DNA from: Niastella sp. OAS944
GTDB taxonomy: Bacteria > Bacteroidota > Bacteroidia > Chitinophagales > Chitinophagaceae
Assembly (NCBI GenBank): GCA_024809215.1
Contig: JANUBW010000003.1
Coordinates: 124,001-188,000 of the forward strand
DNA length: 64,000 nucleotides
Direction of reading: 5' to 3'
The translations under genes were made by a program, and so were the position numbers. Shown here piece by piece: positions 48,788-58,107 of the stretch (its first letter is position 1; the number at the start of each line of letters is the position of its first letter). The notes beneath the pieces are model-generated. The model was not told the DNA's origin and did no database searches. It saw nothing but the letters and a program-made list of their open reading frames with translations.

Positions 48788-51700
48788 ATGAGACTAAAAA
48801 CTAACTGCCGCTTATTGCTGGCATTATTACTGTGCCTCACCCTTTTGGGAACAAAAGCTTCGCCACCAAACGTTATGATCAACCGCACTACCTGGGAGCT
48901 TACCCAGGTGCCCAACATTGCCACCGAAACCGGCCGCATAAAAACATCGCTACAGGTGGCCGATTTTGAACCTACCGGTGTTAGGGCAACCGCCAATACC
49001 GCATTTACCATACTGGTTGAACAACTCAGCGGCACCGATCTGCCCAAACTCATCGTTGGCACCTACGACCGCCAAACGGTTACCACTTATACATTAGCGG
49101 CCGGCGTTAATACCATCACCAATGTAAATGGCGGTGATCTTTACCTGCAATTCTCTTCAGCTACGCCCAATAATAACAATAAGGTGCGGGTAACTTTTCA
49201 AAGCGGGTATCAACTGATGCCCCTTTATATTTTGGGCAGCACCACCCATACCGACTGGCTCAACCAGCTGGCGGCAGATACATCTTCGCCCAACGTCACC
49301 ATGATCAGCAACCGGGTGTTCATTGTTGTATCGCGAATAAAGGCAGTAGAATACCAAAGCAAGAACCAGGACCTGCTGCTTACACTAATGGACAGCGTAC
49401 TAAAAGCCGAAGGCGATATCAGCGGTCTCGACAACAGTCTGCCCATTCATGCGCCATTCCTTCGCAACAAACTAATGATGGTTGAAAAAGCAAGCGGCAA
49501 CCCCGATGCTACATCGCTCGGGCGTATACGTATTCCCACCGGCAGCATCAACTGGTTGCTCGATCCCGCTTATATTCTTGACTCCGGCGGCTGGGGTGTT
49601 TTTCATGAAGCGGGGCATCACCACCAGCAATTCCTGTGGACCTGGTCAACCTGTACCGAGGTTACTGTAAATATTTATTCGCTGGCCGCCAAACGAGCCA
49701 TTCATCCCACGGCACAAGGCTTGGGTGCCAGCGACTGGAATACGATTATGGATTACCTGGCGCTGCCCCAGGCCTCTAAAAATTTCAATGCCAGCAGTGT
49801 GGCCCTGTTCACCCGGCTGGGCATGTTCCATCAGCTATGGATGGTGTATGGCGACAGTTTCTATCACACCATGCATAAACGCATTCGCGCCGAAGCGCCT
49901 TCGGCCAGCGGCGATGAAGCCGAAATGCGTTTGTTTATGTTAATGAGTTGCCAGATCACCGGCCACAACCTGGGCCAGTTCTTTCGCAACTGGGGTTTAA
50001 ATGTAAGCCAGTCGATATACAATGAACTCGATGCGCTTGGTTATCCGCCACCGCCGGTTGATCCTTCTACTTTACGCGAAGACCTGGTGGCGACAATTAC
50101 GTCACCTGTAAATAACACCATATATGCAGCAGGCAGCAACATTGCTATAGAGGCCACTTCATTTGGGCCAACACCTATAACTAAAGTTGAATTTTATCAG
50201 GGCACTACTTTGTTGGCAACAGACAGTACGCGGCCATATAGCTTTAACTGGAATAATGCCAACCCAGGCAGTTATACACTCACTGCCAAATCAACAGCAG
50301 CCAATAACGCCACTGTTACTTCTACAGCCGTTAACATTACCATAGAAGCAGTAACACTAACAGCACCCGCCAATAATGCATCGTACCCTGCGGGCAGCAC
50401 GGTATTGTTGCAGGCCAGCGCTTTTGGCTCAGTTGCAAAAATTGATTTTTATGCAAACGGTGCATTGATAGGTTCAGACAACACCGCGCCTTACAGTTAT
50501 TCGTGGCAGGCGCCCGTGGGCAATTATTCGCTCACAGCACAGGCCATAGGACTACAGGGAGATACCGTTCGCTCTTCCGGTTCTGGTATTGTAGTGGGCG
50601 GAACCTATCCTGCTGCCGATGCGTATGTACGCGACGCTTCATATGCCACTGTGAATTACGGCACCGGTACCACGCTCGTCGTTAAAAAAGATGGCAACAG
50701 CGGATTCAGCCGTATCAGTTATTTGAAATTCGATGTCACCAACTTTACCAACCCCGGCCAGGCCATCTTAAGGCTTAACCTTGCCGGTGCAGGTACTACC
50801 ATCACCGGCACCCAATGGCTGGTATATAAATGCGATAATGATAGCTGGACAGAAACAGGCATTACCTGGAATACTAAACCCGATACAACATTGCGACTTG
50901 GTTCAACACCTGGTAAAAGCTCAGGGTATGCCGAATGGGACATAAGTAATGCTGTTGCAACAGAAGCCAGTGGCGATAAAATAATTACCCTGGGCATTGT
51001 TTCAAGTGTTGCCGGTCAAACCAATGACGCTAGTTTTTACAGTAAAGAGGCCGCAACTGCCAGCCTGCGCCCGGTATTATATATAGACGCGTATCCCCAG
51101 GTAACACTTTCGAAAGCAGCAAGCGACACCATTCCCGAACACAGCGCGTTATTATTACAGGCACAGGCAACCGATGACCGCAAAGTAACAGCCGTGAATT
51201 TTTTAGTAAATGGTATTGAGAAAGGAAGCATAGAGCAGGCCCCTTATCAATGGAACCTGGCCGATCTGACCGAAGGTTCATATGGCATTCGCGCCAAAGC
51301 CACCGACAATGCACAACTGGTTGCGTGGTCCGATTCAATAACTGTTATAGTTGTAAAAGACACCATTGCACCGCAGATAACAGCGCCCGCAGCCATTACC
51401 GCATTTATTGCACCATATGCAACTACCGCAACGGTGCAAACAGGTACAGCAACTGCCACCGACAATGCGGGAATTGCCAGCCTAACCAGCGATGCACCGG
51501 CTGTTTTTTCTGCCGGCAACACTATTGTTACCTATACAGCCACCGACCTAAGCGGTAATACCGCTACCGCTACACAATTAATAACCGTAAAATACCCGCA
51601 AAGCAAATTCGGGGCAGTTACTGTTTTTGTTGGCGCATCGAACGGTAACGACCGCCGGATTGATCTGCAGGCGCAATTATTCCGCAATGGCCAACTGGTA

Positions 51701-52369
51701 GCAACAGGAAGTTTATTGAACCAGACTATGACCGGCAATGGCCTTCCTGTGGCCCGCGCATGTAACATCCCGCTTAACAGCGACAGCATACCTTATACAC
51801 CCGGCGATCGCCTCGATCTGAAAATACTGGCCCGCAAAGCAGGCAGAAAAGAATTTAAATTCAGGCTATGGTATGGCGGTAACGACAATTGCGAAAACGG
51901 CGACAGCCGCATGCAAAAGTATACCCCGGCTTATCCCGATGGCGACTTCCTTTATCTGCACGAGCAATTTCTTCTATCACCTGCACAAGGAAATGGCGTA
52001 TCACAATTAACACGTGTTGCAGTCAACGATTACCAGGAAATAGGCACCTGGTCAACCGTACGTGATTCAACAGGCGCCAGAATACAAACAAACGAAGTTG
52101 CCGAGGTGATCGATGAAGAAATAACACGATCGCTGAAGGTGAAAATATTACCCAATCCTTCAACCAACTTTTTTGTACTGAACATTCAAAGCGTAAGTAC
52201 AAAACAAGTACAGGTAATTGTTAGAAATATAAACGGACAGCTTGTGAAGCAATATACAACTACACCGGGCCAATCGCTCGTTGTTGGAAATGAATGGAAG
52301 GCAGGTGTTTATCTTGCCGAGATCAGGCAGGAGGGTGAGAGTAAGGTGATTAAGTTGATAAAGCAATAA
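48788..52369 (+). CDS. Multidomain M60-type metallopeptidase with T9SS tail
   Basis: A 1193-residue protein with a signal peptide (~1-24). The M60/enhancin-like catalytic domain (~60-420) has the zinc motif GGWGVFHEAGHHHQQ (HEAGH at 273-277) and a downstream glutamate (CTEVTVNIYSL, E291) as third ligand. Two Ig-like domains follow (~445-610, KVEFYQGTTLLATDSTRPYSFNW and KIDFYANGALIGSDNTAPYSYSW), then a DNRLRE/CBM96-like domain (~615-770, ADAYVRDASYATVNYGTGTTLVVKKDG), another Ig-like domain, an HYR-like repeat (DNAGIASLTSDAPAVFSAGNTIVTYTATDLSGN), and a T9SS sorting domain (VKILPNPSTNFFVLNIQS). M60 enzymes cleave glycoproteins such as mucins. It should be surface-attached or secreted. Confidence 0.9.
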   Translation: MRLKTNCRLLLALLLCLTLLGTKASPPNVMINRTTWELTQVPNIATETGRIKTSLQVADFEPTGVRATANTAFTILVEQLSGTDLPKLIVGTYDRQTVTTYTLAAGVNTITNVNGGDLYLQFSSATPNNNNKVRVTFQSGYQLMPLYILGSTTHTDWLNQLAADTSSPNVTMISNRVFIVVSRIKAVEYQSKNQDLLLTLMDSVLKAEGDISGLDNSLPIHAPFLRNKLMMVEKASGNPDATSLGRIRIPTGSINWLLDPAYILDSGGWGVFHEAGHHHQQFLWTWSTCTEVTVNIYSLAAKRAIHPTAQGLGASDWNTIMDYLALPQASKNFNASSVALFTRLGMFHQLWMVYGDSFYHTMHKRIRAEAPSASGDEAEMRLFMLMSCQITGHNLGQFFRNWGLNVSQSIYNELDALGYPPPPVDPSTLREDLVATITSPVNNTIYAAGSNIAIEATSFGPTPITKVEFYQGTTLLATDSTRPYSFNWNNANPGSYTLTAKSTAANNATVTSTAVNITIEAVTLTAPANNASYPAGSTVLLQASAFGSVAKIDFYANGALIGSDNTAPYSYSWQAPVGNYSLTAQAIGLQGDTVRSSGSGIVVGGTYPAADAYVRDASYATVNYGTGTTLVVKKDGNSGFSRISYLKFDVTNFTNPGQAILRLNLAGAGTTITGTQWLVYKCDNDSWTETGITWNTKPDTTLRLGSTPGKSSGYAEWDISNAVATEASGDKIITLGIVSSVAGQTNDASFYSKEAATASLRPVLYIDAYPQVTLSKAASDTIPEHSALLLQAQATDDRKVTAVNFLVNGIEKGSIEQAPYQWNLADLTEGSYGIRAKATDNAQLVAWSDSITVIVVKDTIAPQITAPAAITAFIAPYATTATVQTGTATATDNAGIASLTSDAPAVFSAGNTIVTYTATDLSGNTATATQLITVKYPQSKFGAVTVFVGASNGNDRRIDLQAQLFRNGQLVATGSLLNQTMTGNGLPVARACNIPLNSDSIPYTPGDRLDLKILARKAGRKEFKFRLWYGGNDNCENGDSRMQKYTPAYPDGDFLYLHEQFLLSPAQGNGVSQLTRVAVNDYQEIGTWSTVRDSTGARIQTNEVAEVIDEEITRSLKVKILPNPSTNFFVLNIQSVSTKQVQVIVRNINGQLVKQYTTTPGQSLVVGNEWKAGVYLAEIRQEGESKVIKLIKQ

Positions 52370-52490
52370 GTTGACAAGTTGACCAGGAGTTGAAAAGTTG
52401 ATAGAATTGATAGAGGTGATATAGGAAAAGGGTAAGTCAGATAGCGAGTGGCGAGTAGGGCTTCTACTTGTCACTCGCTTTTATTTTTTC
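52370..52490 (+). terminator. Dispersed repeat containing a strong terminator, starting at the M60 stop codon
   Basis: From the stop codon onward the sequence reads AAGTTGACAAGTTGACCAGG.., the inverse of 26512-26627. Its 3' part folds into a 16-bp hairpin with two wobbles (AGCGAGTG GCGAGTAG at 52443-52458 with CTACTTGT CACTCGCT at 52464-52479, 5-nt loop) followed by TTTATTTTTT. Confidence 0.8.
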
Positions 52491-52705
52491 AGGCATCGCT
52501 TTCTTTCAGCAATTCCCCTTTTGTATTTCCCACTAACCATTTACTACTTGCCACTCGCTGTTTTCCCCACCCGCTTTTTTATAAGCGGCAATAATGTCGT
52601 TTCGGTACAAGTCCCAAACAATAGATTTTCCCGAAATTGCATGCCCTTTTCTTATCAGCCCTGCCCTTATTGCTGTTACAACATTTACGACACTCAATAT
52701 AAACT
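52491..52705. other. Spacer before the UvrA-like gene
   Basis: Includes another copy of the CACTAACC..CTACTTGCCACTCGC word family (52528-52562). The rest should contain the promoter of the gene at 52706, but no exact TTTG/TAnnTTTG pair is seen. Confidence 0.5.
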
Positions 52706-54949
52706 ATGCAACAGGAATTCATTGAAATCAAAGGAGCGCGGGAAAATAACCTCAGGAATGTTTCCCTGCAAATTCCGAAACGAAAGATCACCATCTTTAC
52801 CGGTGTATCGGGTTCGGGAAAATCGTCCATTGTATTTGATACCATTGCTACAGAAGCACAGCGTCAGTTATATGAGAATTTCAGCATGTTTGTGCGCAAC
52901 TTCTTACCTCGCTATGCACCGCCGCAGGCCGAGGCCATTGAAAATTTAAGTATGGCCATTGTAGTTGATCAAAAACGGCTGGGTGGCGGTTCTACTTCAA
53001 CCGTTGGCACCATTACCGACATTGCGCCTGTATTACGATTGCTGTATTCACGCGTTGGCCAGCCGCACGTTGGTTACTCCAATGCATTTTCATTTAACGA
53101 TCCGCAAGGTATGTGCCCCGAGTGTGGCGGACTGGGTAAAAAGATGGGAGTAAAAGCAGCATCTTTTCTTGACATGGACAAGTCGCTGCAGGAAGGCGCG
53201 GTGCAGGTGCCGGTTTTTGCATCGTGGGAAATTGCCATGTACAGCAGCTCAGGATTTTTTGATGTAAATAAAAAGCTGCGCGATTACACCCAGGAGGAAA
53301 TGGACCTGTTGCTCTATAGCAAACCACAGAAAATAAAAATGCAGTTTGGCGGCGGCGTTATAAACGTCACCTATATGGGCATTATTGAAAAATTCACCAA
53401 GGCCTATATTAAACGCGATCTGAAAACGCTTTCTGAACGAACACAAAAGAAAGTAGCGCCATATATTGGTTTGGCGCCCTGCCCATTGTGTAAAGGCGCA
53501 CGGTTAAGCCAGGCGGCATTGAATTGCAGGATCAACCAAAAGAACATTGCCGAACTATCGGCCATGGAAATTACCGAGCTCATCAATGCATTGAATGCGA
53601 TCACCGATCCTGTGGCGGCGCCCATGCTTAAAACGTTGCGCGAACGCCTGCAACACCTGGTTGATATTGGTCTCGATTACCTGAGCCTCGATCGTGAGAC
53701 CAGCACCTTATCGGGTGGTGAATCGCAACGCATAAAAATGGTAAAACACCTCAGCAGCAGCCTGGTTGATGTAATGTATATTTTCGATGAACCCAGCGTA
53801 GGCCTGCATCCACGCGATGTGCATCGCCTGAACGATCTGCTGAAGAAGTTGCGCGACAAAGGAAATACAGTGATCGTAGTGGAGCACGACCCCGATGTTA
53901 TAAAGATCGCCGATCATATTGTTGATGTTGGTCCGCATGCGGGTAACAAAGGCGGTAATATTGTTTTTGAGGGCAGCTTTACCAACCTGTTGAAAGCGCA
54001 AACCCTTACCGGCCGGTTCATGCAACAAACCATTCCCATTAAAGAAAGTTTTAGAACAGCCACTGGTAAGCTGCCGGTTAAAAAAGCACGCGTAAACAAT
54101 TTACAAAATGTAAGTGTCGACATTCCCACTGGTATATTAACAGTTGTAACCGGCGTAGCCGGTTCGGGTAAAAGCTCGCTTATACATCATGTATTTTTAA
54201 AACAACATGAGGAAGCGATCGTGATCGACCAATCGGCAGTTGGCACATCAAGCCGAAGTAACCCGGCCACCTACACCGGCATAATGGATGATGTAAGAAA
54301 AGCGTTTGCTGCTGCCAATAAAGTAAGTGCCTCCCTGTTCAGCTTTAACTCACAGGGCGCTTGCGAAAACTGTCAGGGCGCCGGGGTTGTATATACCGAT
54401 CTGGCGTTTTTAGATGGAATAAAAACGCCCTGCGAAATTTGTGAAGGCAAAAGATTTAAAGAAGAAGTGCTGGCCTACAAACTCGATGGCAAATCAATAG
54501 CCGATGTATTGAACTTAACCGTACAAGCCGCGCTTGAGTTCTTTAATCAAAAAGAGATAAGGAAAAAACTGCAGGCCATGAGTGATGTGGGTCTCGACTA
54601 CCTCACCCTGGGTCAGCCGTTAAGCACTTTATCGGGTGGCGAATGTCAAAGAATAAAACTGGCCAGTGAGCTGCATAAAAAAGGAAGCATTTATGTAATG
54701 GATGAACCTACAACGGGTTTACATATGTCTGACATTGGGCACCTGCTTTCCATCATCAACCGCCTGGTTGATGCCGGCAATACCGTAGTGATCATTGAGC
54801 ATAATATCAGTATAATCAAAAATGCCGATTGGATCATTGACATGGGCCCCGAAGGTGGCCACAAAGGCGGTCAGGTGCTATTTGAAGGAACACCGAAAGA
54901 TCTTTTAAAAGCGAAGCAATCGCTTACGAGTGCGTGGTTGAAGGATTGA
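52706..54949 (+). CDS. Short UvrA-like ABC ATPase (excinuclease paralogue)
   Basis: A 747-residue protein with two UvrA-type ATPase heads: Walker A TGVSGSGKSS (~32-41) and TGVAGSGKSS, signatures LSGGESQRI and LSGGECQRI, and Walker B/D loops IFDEPSVGLHPRD and VMDEPTTGLHMSD. Zinc-finger motifs are retained (CPECGGLGKK, CPLCKG, CENCQGAG..CEICEGKRF). It is about 200 residues shorter than canonical UvrA (~940), lacking most of the UvrB-binding/insertion region, and matches the UvrA-like class linked to drug or DNA-intercalator resistance. It probably does not replace UvrA in repair. It stands alone; its stop codon overlaps the first arm of the palindrome at 54948. Confidence 0.9.
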   Translation: MQQEFIEIKGARENNLRNVSLQIPKRKITIFTGVSGSGKSSIVFDTIATEAQRQLYENFSMFVRNFLPRYAPPQAEAIENLSMAIVVDQKRLGGGSTSTVGTITDIAPVLRLLYSRVGQPHVGYSNAFSFNDPQGMCPECGGLGKKMGVKAASFLDMDKSLQEGAVQVPVFASWEIAMYSSSGFFDVNKKLRDYTQEEMDLLLYSKPQKIKMQFGGGVINVTYMGIIEKFTKAYIKRDLKTLSERTQKKVAPYIGLAPCPLCKGARLSQAALNCRINQKNIAELSAMEITELINALNAITDPVAAPMLKTLRERLQHLVDIGLDYLSLDRETSTLSGGESQRIKMVKHLSSSLVDVMYIFDEPSVGLHPRDVHRLNDLLKKLRDKGNTVIVVEHDPDVIKIADHIVDVGPHAGNKGGNIVFEGSFTNLLKAQTLTGRFMQQTIPIKESFRTATGKLPVKKARVNNLQNVSVDIPTGILTVVTGVAGSGKSSLIHHVFLKQHEEAIVIDQSAVGTSSRSNPATYTGIMDDVRKAFAAANKVSASLFSFNSQGACENCQGAGVVYTDLAFLDGIKTPCEICEGKRFKEEVLAYKLDGKSIADVLNLTVQAALEFFNQKEIRKKLQAMSDVGLDYLTLGQPLSTLSGGECQRIKLASELHKKGSIYVMDEPTTGLHMSDIGHLLSIINRLVDAGNTVVIIEHNISIIKNADWIIDMGPEGGHKGGQVLFEGTPKDLLKAKQSLTSAWLKD

Positions 54950-55081
54950 CCTGTAAGGTCTATCATTTAAGCACGCTTAATTATTAGGTAGTCTTAGACC
55001 TGACAGGTTCATTGGCCAGACCTGTCAGGTCCAAGACTTCATGCTGAAAATGCATAACCCTATGATGGACCTTACAGGTCT
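54948..55081. repeat. Nested double palindrome between convergent genes
   Basis: Outer arms: GACCTGTAAGGTC (54948-54960) and GACCTTACAGGTC (55069-55081), a perfect 13-bp match extended to 19 bp with one mismatch. Inner hairpin: AGTCTTAGACCTGACAGGT (54990-55008) with 55021-55039, 19 bp with one mismatch. The first arm overlaps the TGA stop of the UvrA-like gene. Likely a dispersed repeat acting as a bidirectional terminator. Confidence 0.85.
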
Positions 55082-55084
55082 GGT

Positions 55085-55579
55085 TTAATTCGATACAAAT
55101 ATCTGGGTAAAATAAAGTGCACCTTTTTTGTCGGCGGCAACACCAATGCCCGTGAGGGTGTAAGGCCCTTCAATATTCTTTTTATGCATAGGGCTGCTTA
55201 ACCATTCCTGTACCACCTGCTTTGCAGAAGTACTTCCCATAGCCACATTCTCCGCCGAATAAGACACTCCATTGAGTGAAGATGAAATTCTTTTTATGCG
55301 GCCCTGAAAACCATTATGACTAAAAGCAGTACGGTGCGATGCCATATTTTCACTATGCTTCTGCGCTTCTGCATTCATGGTGGCATTCATTGACAGGGCG
55401 CCCAGGCCTTTCTTTCTGCGATAGTCATTTATAAGCTTAAGAATATCATCGGCCATACTTGCAGTTGCAGTGGAGGCTGCTGCAGTTACGTAAGGCTTTT
55501 TACCGGGAACTTTTAATGGATTTGCACTAACACCAAAAACCAAACAAGACAAAAGGGCAAGGGATACAATATGCTTCAT
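55085..55579 (-). CDS. Secreted CAP-domain protein (SCP/PR-1-like)
   Basis: A 164-residue protein with a signal peptide (~1-19). The CAP fold is clear: DDILKLINDYRRKKGLGALSMNATMNAEAQKHSENMASHRTAFSHNGFQGRI, then YSAENVAMGSTSAKQVVQEWLSSPMHKKNIEGPYTLTGIGVA. The conserved cavity residues are present (H in QKHSENM and SH, E in AENV, H in MHKKN). Bacterial CAP proteins are exported and of unknown biochemical role. It converges with the UvrA-like gene across the double palindrome. Confidence 0.9.
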   Translation of the reverse strand: MKHIVSLALLSCLVFGVSANPLKVPGKKPYVTAAASTATASMADDILKLINDYRRKKGLGALSMNATMNAEAQKHSENMASHRTAFSHNGFQGRIKRISSSLNGVSYSAENVAMGSTSAKQVVQEWLSSPMHKKNIEGPYTLTGIGVAADKKGALYFTQIFVSN

Positions 55580-55622
55580 ATTTATAAGTTGATCAGCGCA
55601 GGATACTGCGAAATTTGAGCCA

Positions 55623-55630
55623 CAAAATTA
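55623..55630 (-). promoter_or_regulatory. Candidate -7 box for the CAP-domain gene
   Basis: Minus strand reads TAATTTTG, an exact TAnnTTTG, 44 bp before the ATG at 55579 and overlapping the stop codon of the histidine kinase gene. No clear -33 element. Confidence 0.35.
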
Positions 55631-58015
55631 TAAAGGTTTATTAATTCCATTCAGGTCATCGCTTAAACTGTCGAGCTTACGTACGGCCGCATTACACACA
55701 TCGGTCACCTTTTGCAGCAGCGGCTTCATATCCTGAATGCCTTCATTGGCCATCGCTAATTTTTCTATTTGTACCAGGTGGTCGCCTATTACCCGGTTCA
55801 AACCAAAAAATATAATGCCGTTCCGTACGGCATGGGCCGTTCTGTAAATGGCTTTATAATCGCCCAGCTCTATTGCATTCTTTAATGCCGCAATATCTTT
55901 GGGGTTCTGCTCCTTGAAAATATGTATCATTTCCCCAACAAAACTTTTATTCTCCCTGGTTTGCGTCATTAAAAAAGAAAGATCGATGCCCACTGAGGTG
56001 GTGCCCTCCTTGTTGGTTGCTGCAACTGCCTGGTCTTTACGTTGTGCCCAGGAAGCTATTTTATTCAGCAGATCGGTTTCTTTAAATGGCTTCGACAGGT
56101 AATCGTTCATACCCGCCTGAATACATTTTTCTTTTTCACCCGACAACGCATGCGCCGTAGTAGCAATAATAGGTGTGGTGATCTTCAATTCTTCCCTAAT
56201 TGCCTTTGCAGTTTGATAACCATCCATCACCGGCATTTGAATATCCATCAATATCAGGTCAACGGTTTGGCTTTTCAATATCTCCAGTGCCTTTTTACCA
56301 TTGGTGGCTATAATTATATCGAATCCATTATTCTGCAAAAAATAGGAAGCCAGCTTCTGGTTCATAAGGTTATCCTCAACGATCATTATTTTTTTAAAAC
56401 CATGGGGCCTTTGTTTTGCAGCCGGTTCATTTTTCGGCACTACCATTTGCTCGGCGCTTTTTTCGTATGGAAGCGTGAACTGAAATTCGGTGCCTTTCCC
56501 TTTAGTGCTTGAAACGGTAATATGCCCGCCCTGCAATTCAATAAGCTGTTTGGTAATGGCAAGCCCGAGCCCGCTACCACCATACCTGCGCGAAATATCG
56601 GTGTCTGCCTGTGAGAACCGTTCAAAAACGCTACCGAGTTTATCTCCATCTATACCAATGCCTGTATCTTTCACTGTAAAACAAAGCTGCACTTTATTGT
56701 CTTCTTCTTTTTCTACAATACAGTTTATATAAATTCCGCCGGCTTCGGTAAACTTAACCGCATTGCCAAGCAGGTTCACAAGTATCTGGGTAAGGCGCAT
56801 AGGATCGCCTGTCAACTGGTAATTGATCGACATATCGACACTACAACTTAAACGTAACCCCTTCGCCGATGCTTTAGAGGAGAACATTACCTGTACCGAA
56901 TGCATTAATTCAGGCACACTGAACGGTACAGTTTCAATGATAAACTTGCCTGCATCGAGTTTCGACAGATCGAGCACATCGTTGATGATCGACAACAGGC
57001 TTTTGCCCGAGGTATTGATGGCTTCTATATAATCTTTTTGAATATCGCCCAGTTCAGTTTTTTGCAACAGATCGGCAAAGCCCAATATTGCCCCCAATGG
57101 CGTTCGCAGCTCGTGGCTCATATTGGCAATAAAATCATCTTTTGCTTTTGCCGATTCTTCAGCCAGTTTGCGCGACCGCTCCATTTCTTCTTCCACCTTT
57201 TTTCTTTCAAAAAAAGTTGGGATAGTATAAGGCTGCTTTGTTGTTTGCAGTCCAGGGTTTTTAGCGTTGAACCGTTCCAGGTGCTCCTGTATCTTATGCG
57301 GTGGCGACATAATGAACCGGCAGCAATCATCGCCTTTGGCAACGCAACTCACTTCAACAGCCGTTAATGGAAAACCAAAACTTTCTTCGCACCAGCCCGA
57401 TGAGTAGCCGGCATTCATAATGCATACCGGTTCTTTTGACCTGACGCCGTTGCGTACCCACGAATCGGCTTCAAACGAATAGGGATGTTCGTAAATAAGA
57501 CAAAAATCCTCATTGGGTGTTGGATTGCTTTCCGGCAGTATATCTACAAAGGCCCAACCCGAATAAGCAAAATGCACCGGACCGGCGCTCAATTTTGAAA
57601 GCGGATCGGTTAAATGCATTATTTGGTGGAAGTCCCTGGCATCATGCATTCCTATTACATGCGCATAATCGAACAAAAAATTATGACCAATAGAAAATGC
57701 TTCGTTCTCGCCTCTGTCGGCATACAAGTGCTGAATGGTTTCCAGGAACCCTTTCGAAAAGGCCGAAGCGCGCACCAGCACATAACGCTGATCGTTAATT
57801 TCAATAGTGCCGCGGGAAGGGTCCATTTTTAGTTCGCTGAAGTAATTGCGAACCGCTTGTTGGGCAGCGTCAAAAAATGGTTTAAAGGCTTCGGGAACTT
57901 TTACGGCATGCTTACCTGTAAGCAGACTGAAATCTCTGCGCAGGGCTGCATTTTCTCGTTCCAGTTCTTCTATTCTTTGGGAAAGTTGTTCGTTGGTTGG
58001 TATCGGCTTCGACAT
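55628..58015 (-). CDS. Hybrid histidine kinase with XylR_N and V4R sensor domains
   Basis: A 795-residue soluble protein. An N-terminal coiled coil (~8-30) leads to a XylR_N-like region (~65-165, MDPSRGTIEINDQRYVLVRASAFSKG..FAYSGWAFVDI) and a V4R domain (~170-240, YSSGWCEESFGFPLTAVEVSCVAKGDDCCRFIM). These domains bind small hydrophobic molecules in NtrC-type regulators such as XylR. HisKA follows (FIANMSHELRTPLGAILGF, H301), then HATPase (DTGIGIDGDKLGSVFERFSQAD, GSGLGLAITKQ), a receiver domain (IMIVEDN, D591 in LMDIQMPVMDG, K642) and an HPt-like domain with H728 (YRTAHAVRNGIIFFG). It is a cytoplasmic phosphorelay sensor for an unknown organic ligand; no dedicated output regulator is adjacent. 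Confidence 0.9.
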   Translation of the reverse strand: MSKPIPTNEQLSQRIEELERENAALRRDFSLLTGKHAVKVPEAFKPFFDAAQQAVRNYFSELKMDPSRGTIEINDQRYVLVRASAFSKGFLETIQHLYADRGENEAFSIGHNFLFDYAHVIGMHDARDFHQIMHLTDPLSKLSAGPVHFAYSGWAFVDILPESNPTPNEDFCLIYEHPYSFEADSWVRNGVRSKEPVCIMNAGYSSGWCEESFGFPLTAVEVSCVAKGDDCCRFIMSPPHKIQEHLERFNAKNPGLQTTKQPYTIPTFFERKKVEEEMERSRKLAEESAKAKDDFIANMSHELRTPLGAILGFADLLQKTELGDIQKDYIEAINTSGKSLLSIINDVLDLSKLDAGKFIIETVPFSVPELMHSVQVMFSSKASAKGLRLSCSVDMSINYQLTGDPMRLTQILVNLLGNAVKFTEAGGIYINCIVEKEEDNKVQLCFTVKDTGIGIDGDKLGSVFERFSQADTDISRRYGGSGLGLAITKQLIELQGGHITVSSTKGKGTEFQFTLPYEKSAEQMVVPKNEPAAKQRPHGFKKIMIVEDNLMNQKLASYFLQNNGFDIIIATNGKKALEILKSQTVDLILMDIQMPVMDGYQTAKAIREELKITTPIIATTAHALSGEKEKCIQAGMNDYLSKPFKETDLLNKIASWAQRKDQAVAATNKEGTTSVGIDLSFLMTQTRENKSFVGEMIHIFKEQNPKDIAALKNAIELGDYKAIYRTAHAVRNGIIFFGLNRVIGDHLVQIEKLAMANEGIQDMKPLLQKVTDVCNAAVRKLDSLSDDLNGINKPL

Positions 58016-58050
58016 TCAATTGGTTTTGTCATGGGAACGGGGGTCCTTAA

Positions 58051-58082
58051 CAAAAATAAGGTCTGGCCGATATATTACTAAA
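58051..58082 (-). promoter_or_regulatory. Promoter of the hybrid histidine kinase gene
   Basis: Minus strand: TTTA (one mismatch to -33 TTTG), a 20-bp spacer, and TATTTTTG (exact -7, 58051-58058), 36 bp before the ATG at 58015. Confidence 0.55.
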
Positions 58083-58107
58083 TTTTCGAAGTCATTATTA
58101 AAATATA

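Noticed and set aside
52160-52474. Minus-strand ORF spanning the end of the M60 gene
   Set aside because: It is antisense to the T9SS sorting domain and the repeat-terminator; no independent support.
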